A stretch of 64,000 nucleotides of DNA from Thuidium tamariscinum. Its lineage: Eukaryota > Streptophyta > Bryopsida > Hypnales > Thuidiaceae. Under the pieces are notes generated by a model. It ran no database searches, had not been told where the DNA came from, and saw only the letters and a program-made list of their open reading frames with translations. A program made the position numbers and the translations under genes. The stretch is taken from positions 248,001 through 312,000 of the forward strand of contig OX344750.2 of assembly GCA_947034885.2 (NCBI GenBank). The letters run 5' to 3'. The number at the start of each line of letters is the position of its first letter. Position 1 is the stretch's first letter. This document shows, piece by piece, positions 49,789 through 60,506 of this stretch.

Positions 49789-52700
49789 ATGGCTTACATT
49801 AGAGTAGATGGCCGTGAAGTTCCTTTGGTTTTTCCAGTAGTAGATGGTAAACCCGCTAGAGTGGCCTCCCACCTTCTCCATGTTCGATTCAAATTTATAG
49901 AGACCTCCATATATGTTGAAGAGGAAAAAATGCTAGATTCGGGTGAAGTCCAGGAGTCCATCCCTGTTGTTGTGTCCGTAGAGGACGGAATACGTTGTTG
50001 GTACCTCGGTCCAGGAAACTATAGAGCGTATGGGCTTCCACTGTCTATGTTCAGTGTGTCCTTGGAAATCCTTAGTCGTCAGTCAGATAATTCTACAGTG
50101 AATATGCCATGTACCAAATCGGGCATTGCACTTAGTCCACCTCCGGAAGCTTCGCCAATTCTTGAGAAGCATAAAGCACTTCGTGCGGTGAAAGTAGAGA
50201 GATTAGATCCAATCATTGAGTTGTCTTCAGATTCTGATGGGGAAACTCCTCATTCTGGTTTTGAGAATCCTACTAGTTCTGTTCTGCTTGCACCATGCAA
50301 GATGGAAACAATTGAGTCACTATCCGCAATCCCTTCAAGTAGTCCTTCAAAATCGGCATCGACAGTCCCCCATTTCAATCCTCATGTGGCGAGCATAGAG
50401 AGCATAGTGGATTGTTTGAAGAGACTAGGTACCATGCGCCACTCTCGGAATGAGTTGTCAACAATGGATCTAGGCAGTTTCAAGCACATGCAAGTTCCAT
50501 TTCTTCCCGCCGTCTTTGATGGAGATGTCATCTTCGAATTGCCACCATGCCGCTCATCTTCTTCTTCATCAGCGGCCCGCAATTTGGAGGGGATGGATAA
50601 GCGATACGACGGACATCCGTGGTGTAAAGTGATGACTACAAACATTCACAACTCCGACAACCTGAAATTCCGTAAGTCATTCTGTGCTGGACATCTTTCT
50701 TGTGAGAATGCAAATTGTGATTATCTGAAGAGAACTTCAAAGAAAAATGAGACAGAGTGGACTGGATATACTGTATTCCCTTTTACACCGAGAGAGTGTC
50801 CACCTGTAGACTCAACTCTAGTATGCAAGGTTTGCAAAACTTCACCTATGTGTCTTAGCGCATGCCCAGCTAGGATATATTACGTATGCAGTAACAAGCC
50901 AGAAGTGAGTAGAGCAGCAATTTACTTTGGAGAGCACAGGCACCCTGTTGCTAAGGGCATGTACAGAGATTCTACTGAAAAGATTTGCGGACTTATAGCG
51001 GAGCAAGTGGCAAAGACACCCTTGGCTACAAACTCTGCTATTGCTCTTTCAACTAGTAAAGACTTCTTAACAAACTACTTGTTTCACAATGGAGTGGGTA
51101 AGAAGGAGATGTTGAAGGAAGAGGAAATGGAAGAGGTTATGGATCGCTTCCAGTACCTGAGTAGTCCAAGTATTCGCAACGTTATCTCTTCTTTCCGTTC
51201 AAACAATCATGGAGGAGTAATTGACAACATTATGACCATGAAGAAAGAGTCGAAGTTCGAATTCATACACGACAGCGTCTTTCCAAGACAAGGTAAAGAA
51301 AAGGTCTACATTTTTAAAATGCTTACAGAGGGACCTGGGAGTGGAGTAGACCTTGTGAAGCGTATGCAAGGAGGAAGTGATCTGCAGAATGCTTGGTTGA
51401 TGTTTGACCACGTGAAGCGCGTGAAGGAGTGGACCACAATGGCTTGCCACGTGTATGATACGGAGTACAAAAAGGTGATGACTGTAGCTATTTGTGATAT
51501 GCAATCTGAAGACACCGAGGTTCAAGTACAATTTTGGCGAAGTTTAAACGCGGTAATGCTTCAACATGGGGTGCCTAATCCGAATTTCAAGGGATTTATG
51601 GCAGATAGTGCCATGGCCAATTGGAATGCAATTCGCATTGTGTATGGTAGCGGTTCTGCCAATGTTGCAATGGAGAATCGTGAAAGAACATGTTTGCTGC
51701 ATTGGAGTACCTCTCTCCATAGACATACACAGAAGTACATCAAAGAGGCATTCCAACAACAACATATTTCGTTATGCAAGCAATACAAAGATTCGAAGAA
51801 TATGGACCAAGCAGAGACACGTTACTTGGCAATACGTTCATGGTGGCTATCATCGGGTGCTGCAACTGAAGATGCACTTCGTGACTTAGATCATTGGCTG
51901 GCTTTTTGGCATTTCGATATCGGCAGTGGAGAGGCTTCATGGACATGGTGCGTTGAATTTTTGATGTCAAGTTATGTAATTTTTATAGATGAAATAAAAA
52001 ATTCTCTAATAGAAAGTTCAGTTTAATGTATGATAAGAATGAAGTGGTAGTGAATACATCCAATTTTTTTTTTGGTTTTTTTCAGATTTTTTCAAGTTTT
52101 CCTTCCCATGTCTGAAAACAAGGGGGTCCAAGTAATATAGTAATTACATCACTCGGATCCGACGGACATATTAATGGTTTTAGGTGGACCCCCCAAATTT
52201 GAGATTTACATTAAGAATTTCTGGATGAAATGAAAAAATTGAAAGGCATTTAATCTCTTGGACTAACAATCTGGATTAATGATATATTCTTCATTATGTA
52301 GTTTTCCATATATTAACACTATTGATGAAGTCATTGCTAGTCGTATACAATGTTAGAATGTATATTGAATACGTACAAGTAGATACATGCAAAGAAGCTT
52401 GATTTATTTGAAGTATACAAGACTAACTTCTTTTGAGTTCTCTGGCTTTCCTAGAAATTGAGTTTGGAGGAGATGCTGGACTTACCATCATGTAACCTAT
52501 CTGAAACGGTACATAACAAGTGGCTGCAAATGTCTGGAAATCTAGGGAACAACTTATTTGATGCAACATGTGATGACAGTATCCGTGCTTGGATGCAAAT
52601 GACAAATTACAGAGCATACTTGAAAGGCCATGCATCGGGCTCAGGTCCCTCAAAAGGAGAGTTGAAGCTCAGAGCTGCTAGGAGGAGTGGAGATCCCAAA

Positions 52701-53843
52701 AAAATTGCAGATGCGTTGAATGCTTTGCCGGGATCAGAAGGTGTGGGAACAAGAATACCGCACTTAGAAGGAGAAGAAATATTTGGGAGCATGAAGAGGA
52801 AGTTAGATGTCCCCATTGGTGATGCAGGTGATTCACATAGACCGGACAAAATGAATTTCTCTCAACCTCGTGTTAGAACAAGGTCTACGACAACTTCTTC
52901 ACCTTCTTTACAGGATAGGACTAAAGAATCTGAGGCGAATACTTCAACATATGTTCCAATTGCATTTGAGAATGATTGCGACACATCCAAATGGCATATT
53001 GCAAGAATCAGCCACAAATCAAATGCAAGATGTCAAGCTCAACAAAAGACCTCAAACATCAAGTGCACAGCTAAAATTTCAAGGGGAAAGAAGGGAACTC
53101 CAGCGCCAACCTACCGCGGAAGAAAAGAAGAATATGGTAGTAAACGAGAAGTGGTAGTTGACTTTTGGTTTTGCTGGGATGACATTGAACGTTGTGTGAA
53201 GGGTTCTAAACGGAAGTGGGTTATTGATTGGCCCAAGATACCAGAGGTTTGGCCTATTCTCACTGGAACAAACCTCAATCGTGAAGAGACATTGTTGTTG
53301 CAGCATGCTGGATTTCACCTACAAGCACGGCCAGTATTGTCACCACGTCGATTGTTCACCATGTCAAAGATTTTCACCACTGCTTTGTATGACCAACCTT
53401 CACCGAAGAACCTTGACGCATATCCAACAGTGAGGAATAACCGTACCATTCGAAGGGTTGCAAATGCACCAACCACCGAACAACGGAATAAGTGGGAAAG
53501 TGCGGGCAATGTCAGAGGCCAAATTCTAGAGGTGACTTTGCTCCCTTTTCCAGGACTTGGTGCAATTGTAGTACTCGAGACAGGGTCAGATTCTAACAGG
53601 AATGCATATCGAGTTACAATAGGAATGTTTCCAACGTGTACATGTCCAGACTTTGTGAATATGGCTGTTTCAGCTATTGGTGGTCGACAACAGTACGTGA
53701 ACTGCAAGCACTTGTACTATTTATACAGGTACTTTTGCAAGATGGATGTCCACGAAGACAAATTCATTCATGCACCAAGTTGTAGCTTCAATGAATTGAA
53801 GGTACTTCTAGTTCGAGCAGGAATTATTGCAATTCCAGAATAG
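49789..53843 (+). CDS. Mutator-like transposase with SWIM zinc finger
   Basis: Two exons, 49789-51975 and 52455-53843 (donor TTAT|GTAATT, acceptor TTCCTAG), give about 1,191 residues. The ATG follows a strong acceptor (TTGGATTTCAG), so a leader exon lies upstream. A Cys/His-rich segment (HPWCKVM, then CAGHLSCENANCDYL) around residue 290 may bind zinc. The core has WLMFDHVKRVKEWTTMACHV, AICDMQSED and FMADSAMANWNAI (candidate catalytic Asps). The C-terminus has the SWIM pattern CTCPDF, then NCKHLYYLYRYF. No internal stops are present, so it may be functional and drive movement of its host element. The donor at 51975 is the best of several, chosen for phase. Confidence 0.75.
52118..52192. repeat. 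GGATCC-centred hairpin 5 (decayed)
   Basis: Outer GGGGGTCC and GGACCCCCC and the central CGGATCCGACGG are kept, but the stem between them no longer pairs well. It lies in the intron of the Mutator-like transposase gene. Confidence 0.6.
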
Positions 53844-53849
53844 GTATGG

Positions 53850-54701
53850 CTAGATATATTTATGTTTTCAATTTCATTTATAAATATATATTATAATTGT
53901 TGTTTGAAGTTAATTTCCTCATATTACAAAAGTATTAGAAAGTGTTGATGCAACTATGCTTGTACGTGAGTGTAGAGTGTTCATGAACCCTGAAAATGAG
54001 GAAGAGTGACAAGACTCAAATTCTAGGGTTCATATTCATATGTCCCATAACAATTGCCATTCTACAACGCGCTACTATAAGAGGTGTCTTGTTCGATGGT
54101 CATATATGCCAGAGGACCGTTTGGGGGAATAGCCTTTCTCCGTCATCATGTGGAGAATTATATTCCCCTCGGTTCTTTGACATTTTGTTGAAAATACTAA
54201 CTAAAGCATGTGTAGATAAAGCACGTATACAATAGTACAGGTATGGTATCTAAATTTGAAAAATGATGACGTAGGGGCAATCATGAGACTAAGAAGGACA
54301 CAAAATTAGCTTTATATTTTGGCATAAAATATCACTAGGATATAGCTTCAATACAAGTGTTTGACAATTTTTAGAGTGTCGAGAAACTAAATCCTAAAAT
54401 ACGTATGATAAACTTTGAAGGCCTCTGTCTTCATCAAATTAAACTTTAAACAAAAAAAACTAAAATTTCACAGAAATGATTGTCATAGGTGACACGGTCA
54501 TAGGTCACGGTCATTGGTGACGCAGTCATAGGTCTTAAATTGAAACAAATGGAAAAAAATTTTGAATTTTGAAAAAAAAAATGAAAAAAAGTAATTTTAT
54601 CCAAAAAATTTGAAAATATCTGGTTTGGAGGCTTCCCGCTCACAGGCTCCACGCTCACGGCTCACAGGCTCGCCGCTCCACGCTCGCACGCTAGCGTCGT
54701 T
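53850..54701. repeat. Right subterminal region of the Mutator-like element
   Basis: GTCATAGGTGACACG recurs three times near 54480-54535. The end is made of CTCACAGGCTC and CCACGCTC repeats, mirroring the GTGAGCCT runs at the left end. No gene was found. Confidence 0.65.
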
Positions 54702-55924
54702 GCATCCGATGCTATCAAGTCTGTTTTCTTTGCCTCCCATCTTTTGGTCCATGCATCTTTCACCTTAGAAATAATGAATGTGTCCGCTGGTTGGCAAAGT
54801 TGGGTCGAACAAAGTGGCAAGTATTTCAAGATGACATTTTTGGCTTGTAAAACAGTGGTAAGTCTTGGGGTCATGTTATGACCGGTACAATTATCTACCC
54901 AAATAAATTTTGAGTAGCCATGAACATCAGATTGGAAGGCTCGTGGTTCTACAAAATAATCTGAAAATAGAGTTTGACTCATCCACCCTTTAGGACCTGT
55001 ACGATAACATACCCCTGGGATGTTGTCATCCAATCCTCGAATTGGATAACTGCTGCTGGGATTTGTAAAGATCAACATAGGAGATTCGATCATAGATCGA
55101 CGCCCCCCTGAGATTCTAATGACCATTGTCATTGAATCTCCACCCGATACTACCTCGGCATATTTGACAGTTGTGTCACCACGGAAGCCTAATGTTCTAC
55201 CGTTGTCCATGTTTAGAACAAAATGGGTTTCGTCTATATTCTCCATTAGATTTTCATCAAAGGTGCCATCCTGAAATCCTTGATTTAAGACTCCTAGATG
55301 GTATGCAACTTGCATCTCAATTTCTTGTTCTTTTTCAGGACTGCAAGTGAGACGACCTCTTTGAGATAAGAGGACAATGTTTTGGACATGCATGAATTGC
55401 TGAATCCAACAGTGGGTCAGTTTTTCAAGCAATAAAACATTGTCCTTAGGATCTACGGATTGGGCTGTATAAGGGGATGCAGGGTCCATTAGGATCGTTT
55501 TTGCTAACTCAATTAGCAAACGGGGAGAGAATTTCACACCAGTTTTTTTGTAATGCTCAAATGCATCAAGTAAGAGCGGATAGAGCCACTGTACCCATTC
55601 GGAGCGTTTTTGACCACGACCGGGGGCTGCCTTGGTACGAAGTTGTTTTTGTCCTCCAGATCGGCTGCGGGTGCACGAAAGTGGTGGAAGCTCTTGGGGC
55701 TCTTCTCCTTCGTTGCAATATCGATCACGAAGCGCCCACCAACGCGATGCACGCATCAAATTGGAGCTCCGTTGACCTCGAAAATGCTCGAGGAAAGCAT
55801 GGATGGTGCGGTTGTAGAGACCGGGGAGACCATCCATTGATTCACTTTGCACCATCCATGTGATGATCCGCTTGCGCGTGGCAATGGTGGAAACTTGCTG
55901 GAGACGGCGGGGGATTTCTGCCAT
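54702..55924 (-). CDS. Pogo-like DDE transposase, N-terminal and catalytic part
   Basis: It starts MAEIPRRLQQVSTIATRKR, with an N-terminal helix-turn-helix-like region. The DDE_1-type core has NIDETHFVLNMDNGRT (first Asp), FIWVDNCTGHN (second Asp) and CSTQLCQPADTFIISKVKD (third acidic position). The frame has no stops up to the Mutator-like insertion and would continue at 39915 in phase, giving 494 residues in the unsplit state. Because only the insertion disrupts it, the gene was probably functional until recently. Confidence 0.85.
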
Positions 55925-56189
55925 GAGCCTGAACCACAACATGCAAAAAATAAAAAAATGTTGACCAAAAAAAAAAACAATTTTTGATATAATGTAGAGG
56001 ACAACGAGATGATTGCAATGGTGTTGCTAATACCTGAAATGGACTTGTTGGTGAAAAGATATGAGGGCTTGAACTTCGAATTGTGAAGGAGAAGATGCGC
56101 GGAGGCGGCAAATTCAAAATGCGCCGGTGGGCGGGAACGGCGGACTATAAACACACACACCCCGAAAAAAGCCCGATAGTGCAAGAAAC

Positions 56190-56370
56190 TTAGGCTGCAA
56201 TCTGAACTCCAGCTCCAAACCAAACTTGGGCTGCAAACTGTACTCCGGATGCAAACTAACTTCCGGCTGCAAGCTGAATTGCGGCTGCAAACTGATTTCC
56301 GGCTGTAAGCTGAACTGCGGTTGCAAGCTGATTTCCGACTGAAAACTGAACTCCGCCTGCAAACAAGCTG
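56190..56370. repeat. ~24-bp minisatellite upstream of the pogo-like transposase
   Basis: Units of the type GGCTGCAAACTGATTTCC and GGTTGCAAGCTGAACTCC alternate about seven times. The minus-strand open frame with Gln/Pro/Ser repeats over it is a repeat translation. Confidence 0.8.
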
Positions 56371-56595
56371 AACTAAATTGAATTCGGAGAGTCGCAGCAA
56401 AGGCAAGAATCGAAGCAATTCTAGAGAAGGAAAAGGCTGCACATTCAAGTCCAAAACCCAAGCAATTCCAGGGAAGGACAAGGCAGCGCATTGAAGTCTA
56501 ACACTAATTGTGGACAACTTCAGATTTAGTATGGTAACTAGTAGGGGGGTAAAAACACTAAATGTCACCAAACACTAAATATCATCTTTAGTGTA

Positions 56596-57366
56596 GTCGG
56601 AGCACCAAGGGATGATGCCACAGATGATAGTAATGCAAAGGCCAAGATCCTGAAGACTATCACAATTGAAAGATGCGTGGCCTTCACAGATGTAGAAGTA
56701 AAGAAGCTGAGCAAAGGGCAGATGTCGGCAATGCAACAGCTTTACAAGAGGGTCTTTGGGGTGATGTATAAGTGGGGGAAGAGACCTCTAGTGGACGCAG
56801 GCGGTAAAGCAATTCATGTGCACTACAAGCACTTGCATAAGGCTCCACCAGGGAAGATTGTGTATAGAGGTATTGAGAGGGCTAGGTTGGAGGGGATCCT
56901 AAACCAAGTCCGAATCGAGGCAGACTACGACTCTGAATTGAGACACATCACAGTCCTTCCCCTAAAACTTGGTCCGTATGGTGGTGATGGTTCCAATGCA
57001 AGGGCTGCTTTCTAGGATTCCGCTCCGAATAAGAGAGATCTAACTAGTACAACGAATTACTACATCATTGGTGGACAACACACAGTCAAAGCGCATAAGA
57101 GACTCTTGGAGGTAGGCGAGATCCCGGAGTGTGATAGAGCGCAGGCATCAACCTTTGAAATCATTCCTATTTGGGCACCAGTGAGTACTACGACGCATAG
57201 TAGTGACGACCTTGTCTACCTCTCTCGATCACTGAACCAGAACATTGCTGGTCAACAACGCGAGCAATGTTTCACCCAGCAACTCCTGAATGCGCGAGTG
57301 AAATGGAGGGATATGAATAGCCCACAACCAGCGTATGGTGGGAGAATTCACTCGCCTGAGTATGCG
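56596..57366 (+). CDS. Long giant-element gene, exon 2, part after the pogo-like insertion (ParB-like)
   Basis: It continues in frame from 39336. A block containing RGIERARLEGILNQVRIEAD, ITVLPLKLGP and YYIIGGQHTVKAHKRLLE followed by FEIIPIWAP matches the order of a ParB/Srx-like nucleotide-binding domain. An in-frame TAG at 57013-57015 (after ARAAF) splits it, although coding-like sequence continues immediately (DSAPNKRDLTSTTNYY). It ends at an excellent donor (TATGCG|GTAAGG). Whether it binds DNA is inference; the GGQH motif is the main support. Confidence 0.6.
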
Positions 57367-57581
57367 GTAAGGAGTACACCACTCTTCTCTTGGAATTGAT
57401 TCTCACTTTTTCATTAGTTTTGGAGGGGGGCTTGGCATCGGGATATCTCTCGATAGTTGCTTCTCGTAGGATAGAGTTTTGGAAGGGGGCTTGGTATCAG
57501 GAGATCTCCCGATAGTTGCTTCTCGTAGGATAGAGTTTTGTCCTTGGAATTTCAACTAATTGTGATGTCGCCTTGGCGTAG
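57367..57581 (+). other. Intron of the long gene with two palindromes
   Basis: GTAAGG to CTTGGCGTAG. A ~60-bp unit (GATAGTTGCTTCTCGTAGGA, then TAGAGTTTTGG) is duplicated, each copy with one palindrome (57437 and 57496). Phase is kept across the intron. Confidence 0.7.
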
Positions 57582-58921
57582 AGGTTCTATCCTGTAATGA
57601 GTGCAATCTTCACAAGAGTTAAGCACAATGACACGGCAGATTTGAGAATTCCGCTTCTCTTCCTTGAAGACGATGATGATGTCAGACGATGGATAAAGAT
57701 CGAGGAGAACTACATGAATCAGTGCCTTCCGGACAGTGCCGGAGATTATGGAGGTCCAAAAAACCACTGTTTCAAAATGACTTCAGGCCTCTCTACGGCC
57801 TTCACCCAGAGGATGTGAACTACCTGGCGACCTTGGTGGAGAACAAGGAGGTGTCGATGAAGAGCTCTAAGGCAAAGGCGTTGGAGAACCACCAGAAGCT
57901 CCCTACCCTCGTTCAAGCAGCAGCTCTAGAGAAGCAAGTTCGACTTATGAAGAACGAGCTCATGTGCCAGTATAAATCGCACCCGCTTCCGAGCAAGAGG
58001 CCTGAGTACATCCCATACACTACCGATCAGTGGGATGCATTTGCGGCGGAGAAGAAAATCAGCCGTCGTGATCTGGAGCTTTGGGTTCACAAGTCGAATG
58101 ACTTTGAGGAAGGACAGGAGTGGTTTAAGGGGCGAGGACAAGCTCTGAACAAGACATGGGACCCCGAGGACTGTCCCCGTTTTTTGAGAAACCTGTGGGA
58201 AGCACACATGAGTACCGATGAAGGGGTGCAAGTCAACTAGGTCTTGGCATCAAGTTTTGATGATTCATACATGTGCATGTCCATGGACGAGACGAACTGG
58301 AACATTAGTGGCGTCCTCACTAACCCAGTTGTGAAGAATTGGCGTGGAGAGAAGAAAAAACACCTATACATCTGGTTTCTTTTCGAAGCTACGGCGACTG
58401 GATCAAGGGCGAAGAAGTTGGAGGATCATAAACTCAGAAGACTTTTTGAAGCATTGGAGTTCTGTGATTCAAATCAGCAAACATTGTTGGCACGGTCTCT
58501 AGCTGTTTTTTTCATAGATGCCGATGGCTTCCACGAGGTACTCGTTCATTTGGACGCCCGTAGGCGAGAGAAGAAGAAGGTTTGGGATTATCATGTAATC
58601 CACTACTTCAACAAACGAGTTGATGGCTTCCCGAGGCCCGCTACTAGGACAAGATTCAATGTCTTCGTAGTGTACTTATTTGGGTACAATGAGGGCCAAA
58701 GTCGAAGGGATTGCTTTTCTTGCTTCTTCCTTGGAATCAAGCCTCCCATGAAGCCATTTTACGTCTCGGACGACATGGAGGACGTGTACACGTATTGGAA
58801 GCGCCCTTGTCTACCATGGTTGAAGATCACGACTCCTCTTGCACTTCTCCGACATCATATACACGACAATATGGTGATTGTAAATGTCAATGGTGGGCCG
58901 GAGATTACATTCCTCGGATTG
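57582..58921 (+). CDS. Long giant-element gene, exon 3, with frameshift and TAG
   Basis: It reads RFYPVMSAIFTRVKHNDTAD and on to DYGGPKN. The coding then continues in the -1 frame (PLFQNDFRPLYGLHPEDVNY). The switch coincides with A6C at 57758-57764, in the phase of a -1 slippery site. A TAG at 58238-58240 is followed in frame by VLASSFDDSYMCMSMDETNW and 220 further codons to the donor at GGATTG|GTAAGA. No domain was recognised; the sequence is rich in aromatic and charged residues and looks globular. Either the gene is decaying or it uses recoding. Confidence 0.55.
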
Positions 58922-59046
58922 GTAAGATTTTAATTTTGAACCCCCTACTCATCTATCGGGAGATCTCCGAATGCTTGTATCCTCAAAGGGTAGGTACTCA
59001 GAAGCACTCTAACTTGTAATTCTTGATGTCAATTCAAATCGCCCGA
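58922..59046 (+). other. Probable intron with one palindrome
   Basis: It starts at GTAAGA. The best in-phase acceptor I see is CGAGCGAAG at about 59046. The palindrome is at 58955-58972. Confidence 0.45.
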
Positions 59047-60434
59047 GCGAAGGTCTTGGAGGTAGTTCAATCAGAGGATACTGATGGAACACGAGTTGTG
59101 GGGAAGCAAATTTGGGATGAAGTCCAGAAGTCGCTTGCCGAAGATGCAGGGCCTGATTCTCATGAGCGTGAACCTTCTATCAATCGGCTTTCAGTGGACG
59201 ATGCAGATTCGCATGAGACTACAGAACCTTCCAATGTGGAGTACTCTAAACACAGCGAGGGGACTCAAAGACCAATAGAGATATTGAAGGTCTGTCTTCC
59301 TTTCCCTTACGCATCTATCGGGAGATCTCCGGATGTTAACTTTTTGTTACTCATGTTTTCTTATGTGGTTGACTGTCTCTATCCTTGTTCAAACCGCAAG
59401 AGAAGTCTCCAGAACCACCGCGTCGTCCAAAGAAGTTGAAGAATCCAAAGCGACCTAATCCTGTGAGCGCCCCTCCAAAAGCGAAGCGAATCACGAAGAA
59501 GAAAAGTGTGAATTCGTTGATGGCGAATGCCTCAACGTCTGGAGGGGATGGTTCTCCATCAAATAGTTTGGATGAACAGACTACGCCCGTCGTAGCGGAG
59601 AACACTGGAGTTGCGGACGCTGCGACGATTTTGGTTTCTTGTTCCAAAGGAGGAGCTCTTGTAGGGGTCCGTGCAGACGAAGCTTCAGAAGATAACCAGT
59701 CAGAGAAGGGAGTTCCATGTACTTAAGCCACCGAACGGATTGAACCGCAATCTCTGGATGTAGGGGCGGGCGATGTACCTATGGACTGCAGTGGCGCTGC
59801 ATCGGAAGATCTCTTGATGAACGATGTAGAAGTCATCGTCACTGTCGCTGCATCGGGAGATCTCCCGATGAATGATGTATAGATCGGCCTTACAAGCTCT
59901 GCAGCGGGAGATCTCCTGATGGCCCAGGACACGGAACTCATCTCCGTTCCTACTATGGCTGATGAGGTTCGGAATGATGCAATGCTTGATCTCGACCCCC
60001 TGAGTCCGGAAGTATTGGAGGCCGTGACTATTGTGGAGGAAGAGGATGTCTCAATCGCTACCCTAGGAGTCCCAGTGGTGCTTTCAGAGAATTTGCCCCC
60101 GACGGTTGGGAGGGGGGTAACCGCGGTAGTCATGGGAAGTGAGGAGGTGTGTAAATTAAGGGAGACGTTTCGCAAGCTATGTCTTCTTAAAAGTATGAGT
60201 TTAGGTCCTGGCACCAGCGATAAAAAATCTCGATACATTGAGGCTTGTCGACTAGCAGTTCGTTTTACTTACCAAAGCCTTTTTGACATTGTCCTTGCAC
60301 AGGATGATGTACCTGCCCATGAGGCTGAAGGTTCGAATGTTGCACGTTTGCCTCAGGTAGGCGGCGTTGTCCAAGGAGCGGTGGCCCAAGAGGTTACCGA
60401 TACAGGTGCTTCAGTTGACATCAATGTTTTTTAG
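59047..60434 (+). CDS. Low-complexity linker region of the long gene, with palindrome-encoded peptide repeats
   Basis: A first block (VLEVVQSEDTDGTR through PIEILK) joins KSPEPPRRPKKLKNPKRP across an intron at 59290-59405 that holds a palindrome. After a TAA (59724-59726), the frame runs through three palindromes read as protein: AASEDLLMNDV, AASGDLPMNDV and AAGDLLM. A TAG (59879-59881) separates the second and third. The last part (ELISVPTMADEVRNDAML, then VCKLRETFRKLCLL) is acidic, with a helical end. It is probably a disordered linker between the ParB-like and phosphatase-like parts, though a separate gene is possible. Confidence 0.45.
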
Positions 60435-60506
60435 GGATGGGTTGTCTCCCTCTATAGCAATTCTTTTGGGTGTCACTAACTATGTCATGATTCTGTTTTC
60501 TTGCAG

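Larger units (their letters stand above)
39927..54701. mobile_element. Mutator-like element (14.8 kb) carrying a methyltransferase gene
   Basis: It is flanked by an 11-bp direct repeat GCATCCGATGC (39916-39926 and 54702-54712), a Mutator-type length. The ends are imperfect inverted repeats built on CGCTAGCGTG followed by runs of GTGAGCCT. Inside are a plus-strand SWIM-type transposase, a minus-strand ten-exon methyltransferase-like gene, a small minus-strand gene and hairpins centred on GGATCC. It interrupts the pogo-like transposase; removing it with one TSD leaves a 495-codon frame. Cargo genes make it an unusual, autonomous-looking Mutator-like element. Confidence 0.85.
39337..56593. mobile_element. 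Pogo-like (Tc1/mariner superfamily) element with nested Mutator-like insertion
   Basis: The 21-bp termini are identical (CACTAAAGATGATATTTAGT plus G), each is itself nearly palindromic, and the target is TA (39335-39336 and 56594-56595). Subterminal ACACTAAATG motifs follow inside both ends. It encodes a minus-strand DDE transposase. Without the nested Mutator-like element it is about 2.5 kb. It lies in an exon of the giant element's long gene. The CACTA start might suggest the CACTA superfamily, but the TA target and transposase type argue for pogo/mariner. Confidence 0.85.

Noticed and set aside
55756..56571. 271-codon minus-strand frame upstream of the pogo-like transposase
   Set aside because: It covers a ~24-bp minisatellite and overlaps the true transposase N-terminus in another frame.
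39337..56593. CACTA-superfamily assignment from the CACTA start
   Set aside because: No matching 3-bp target duplication exists; a TA duplication and a DDE_1/pogo-like transposase fit better.
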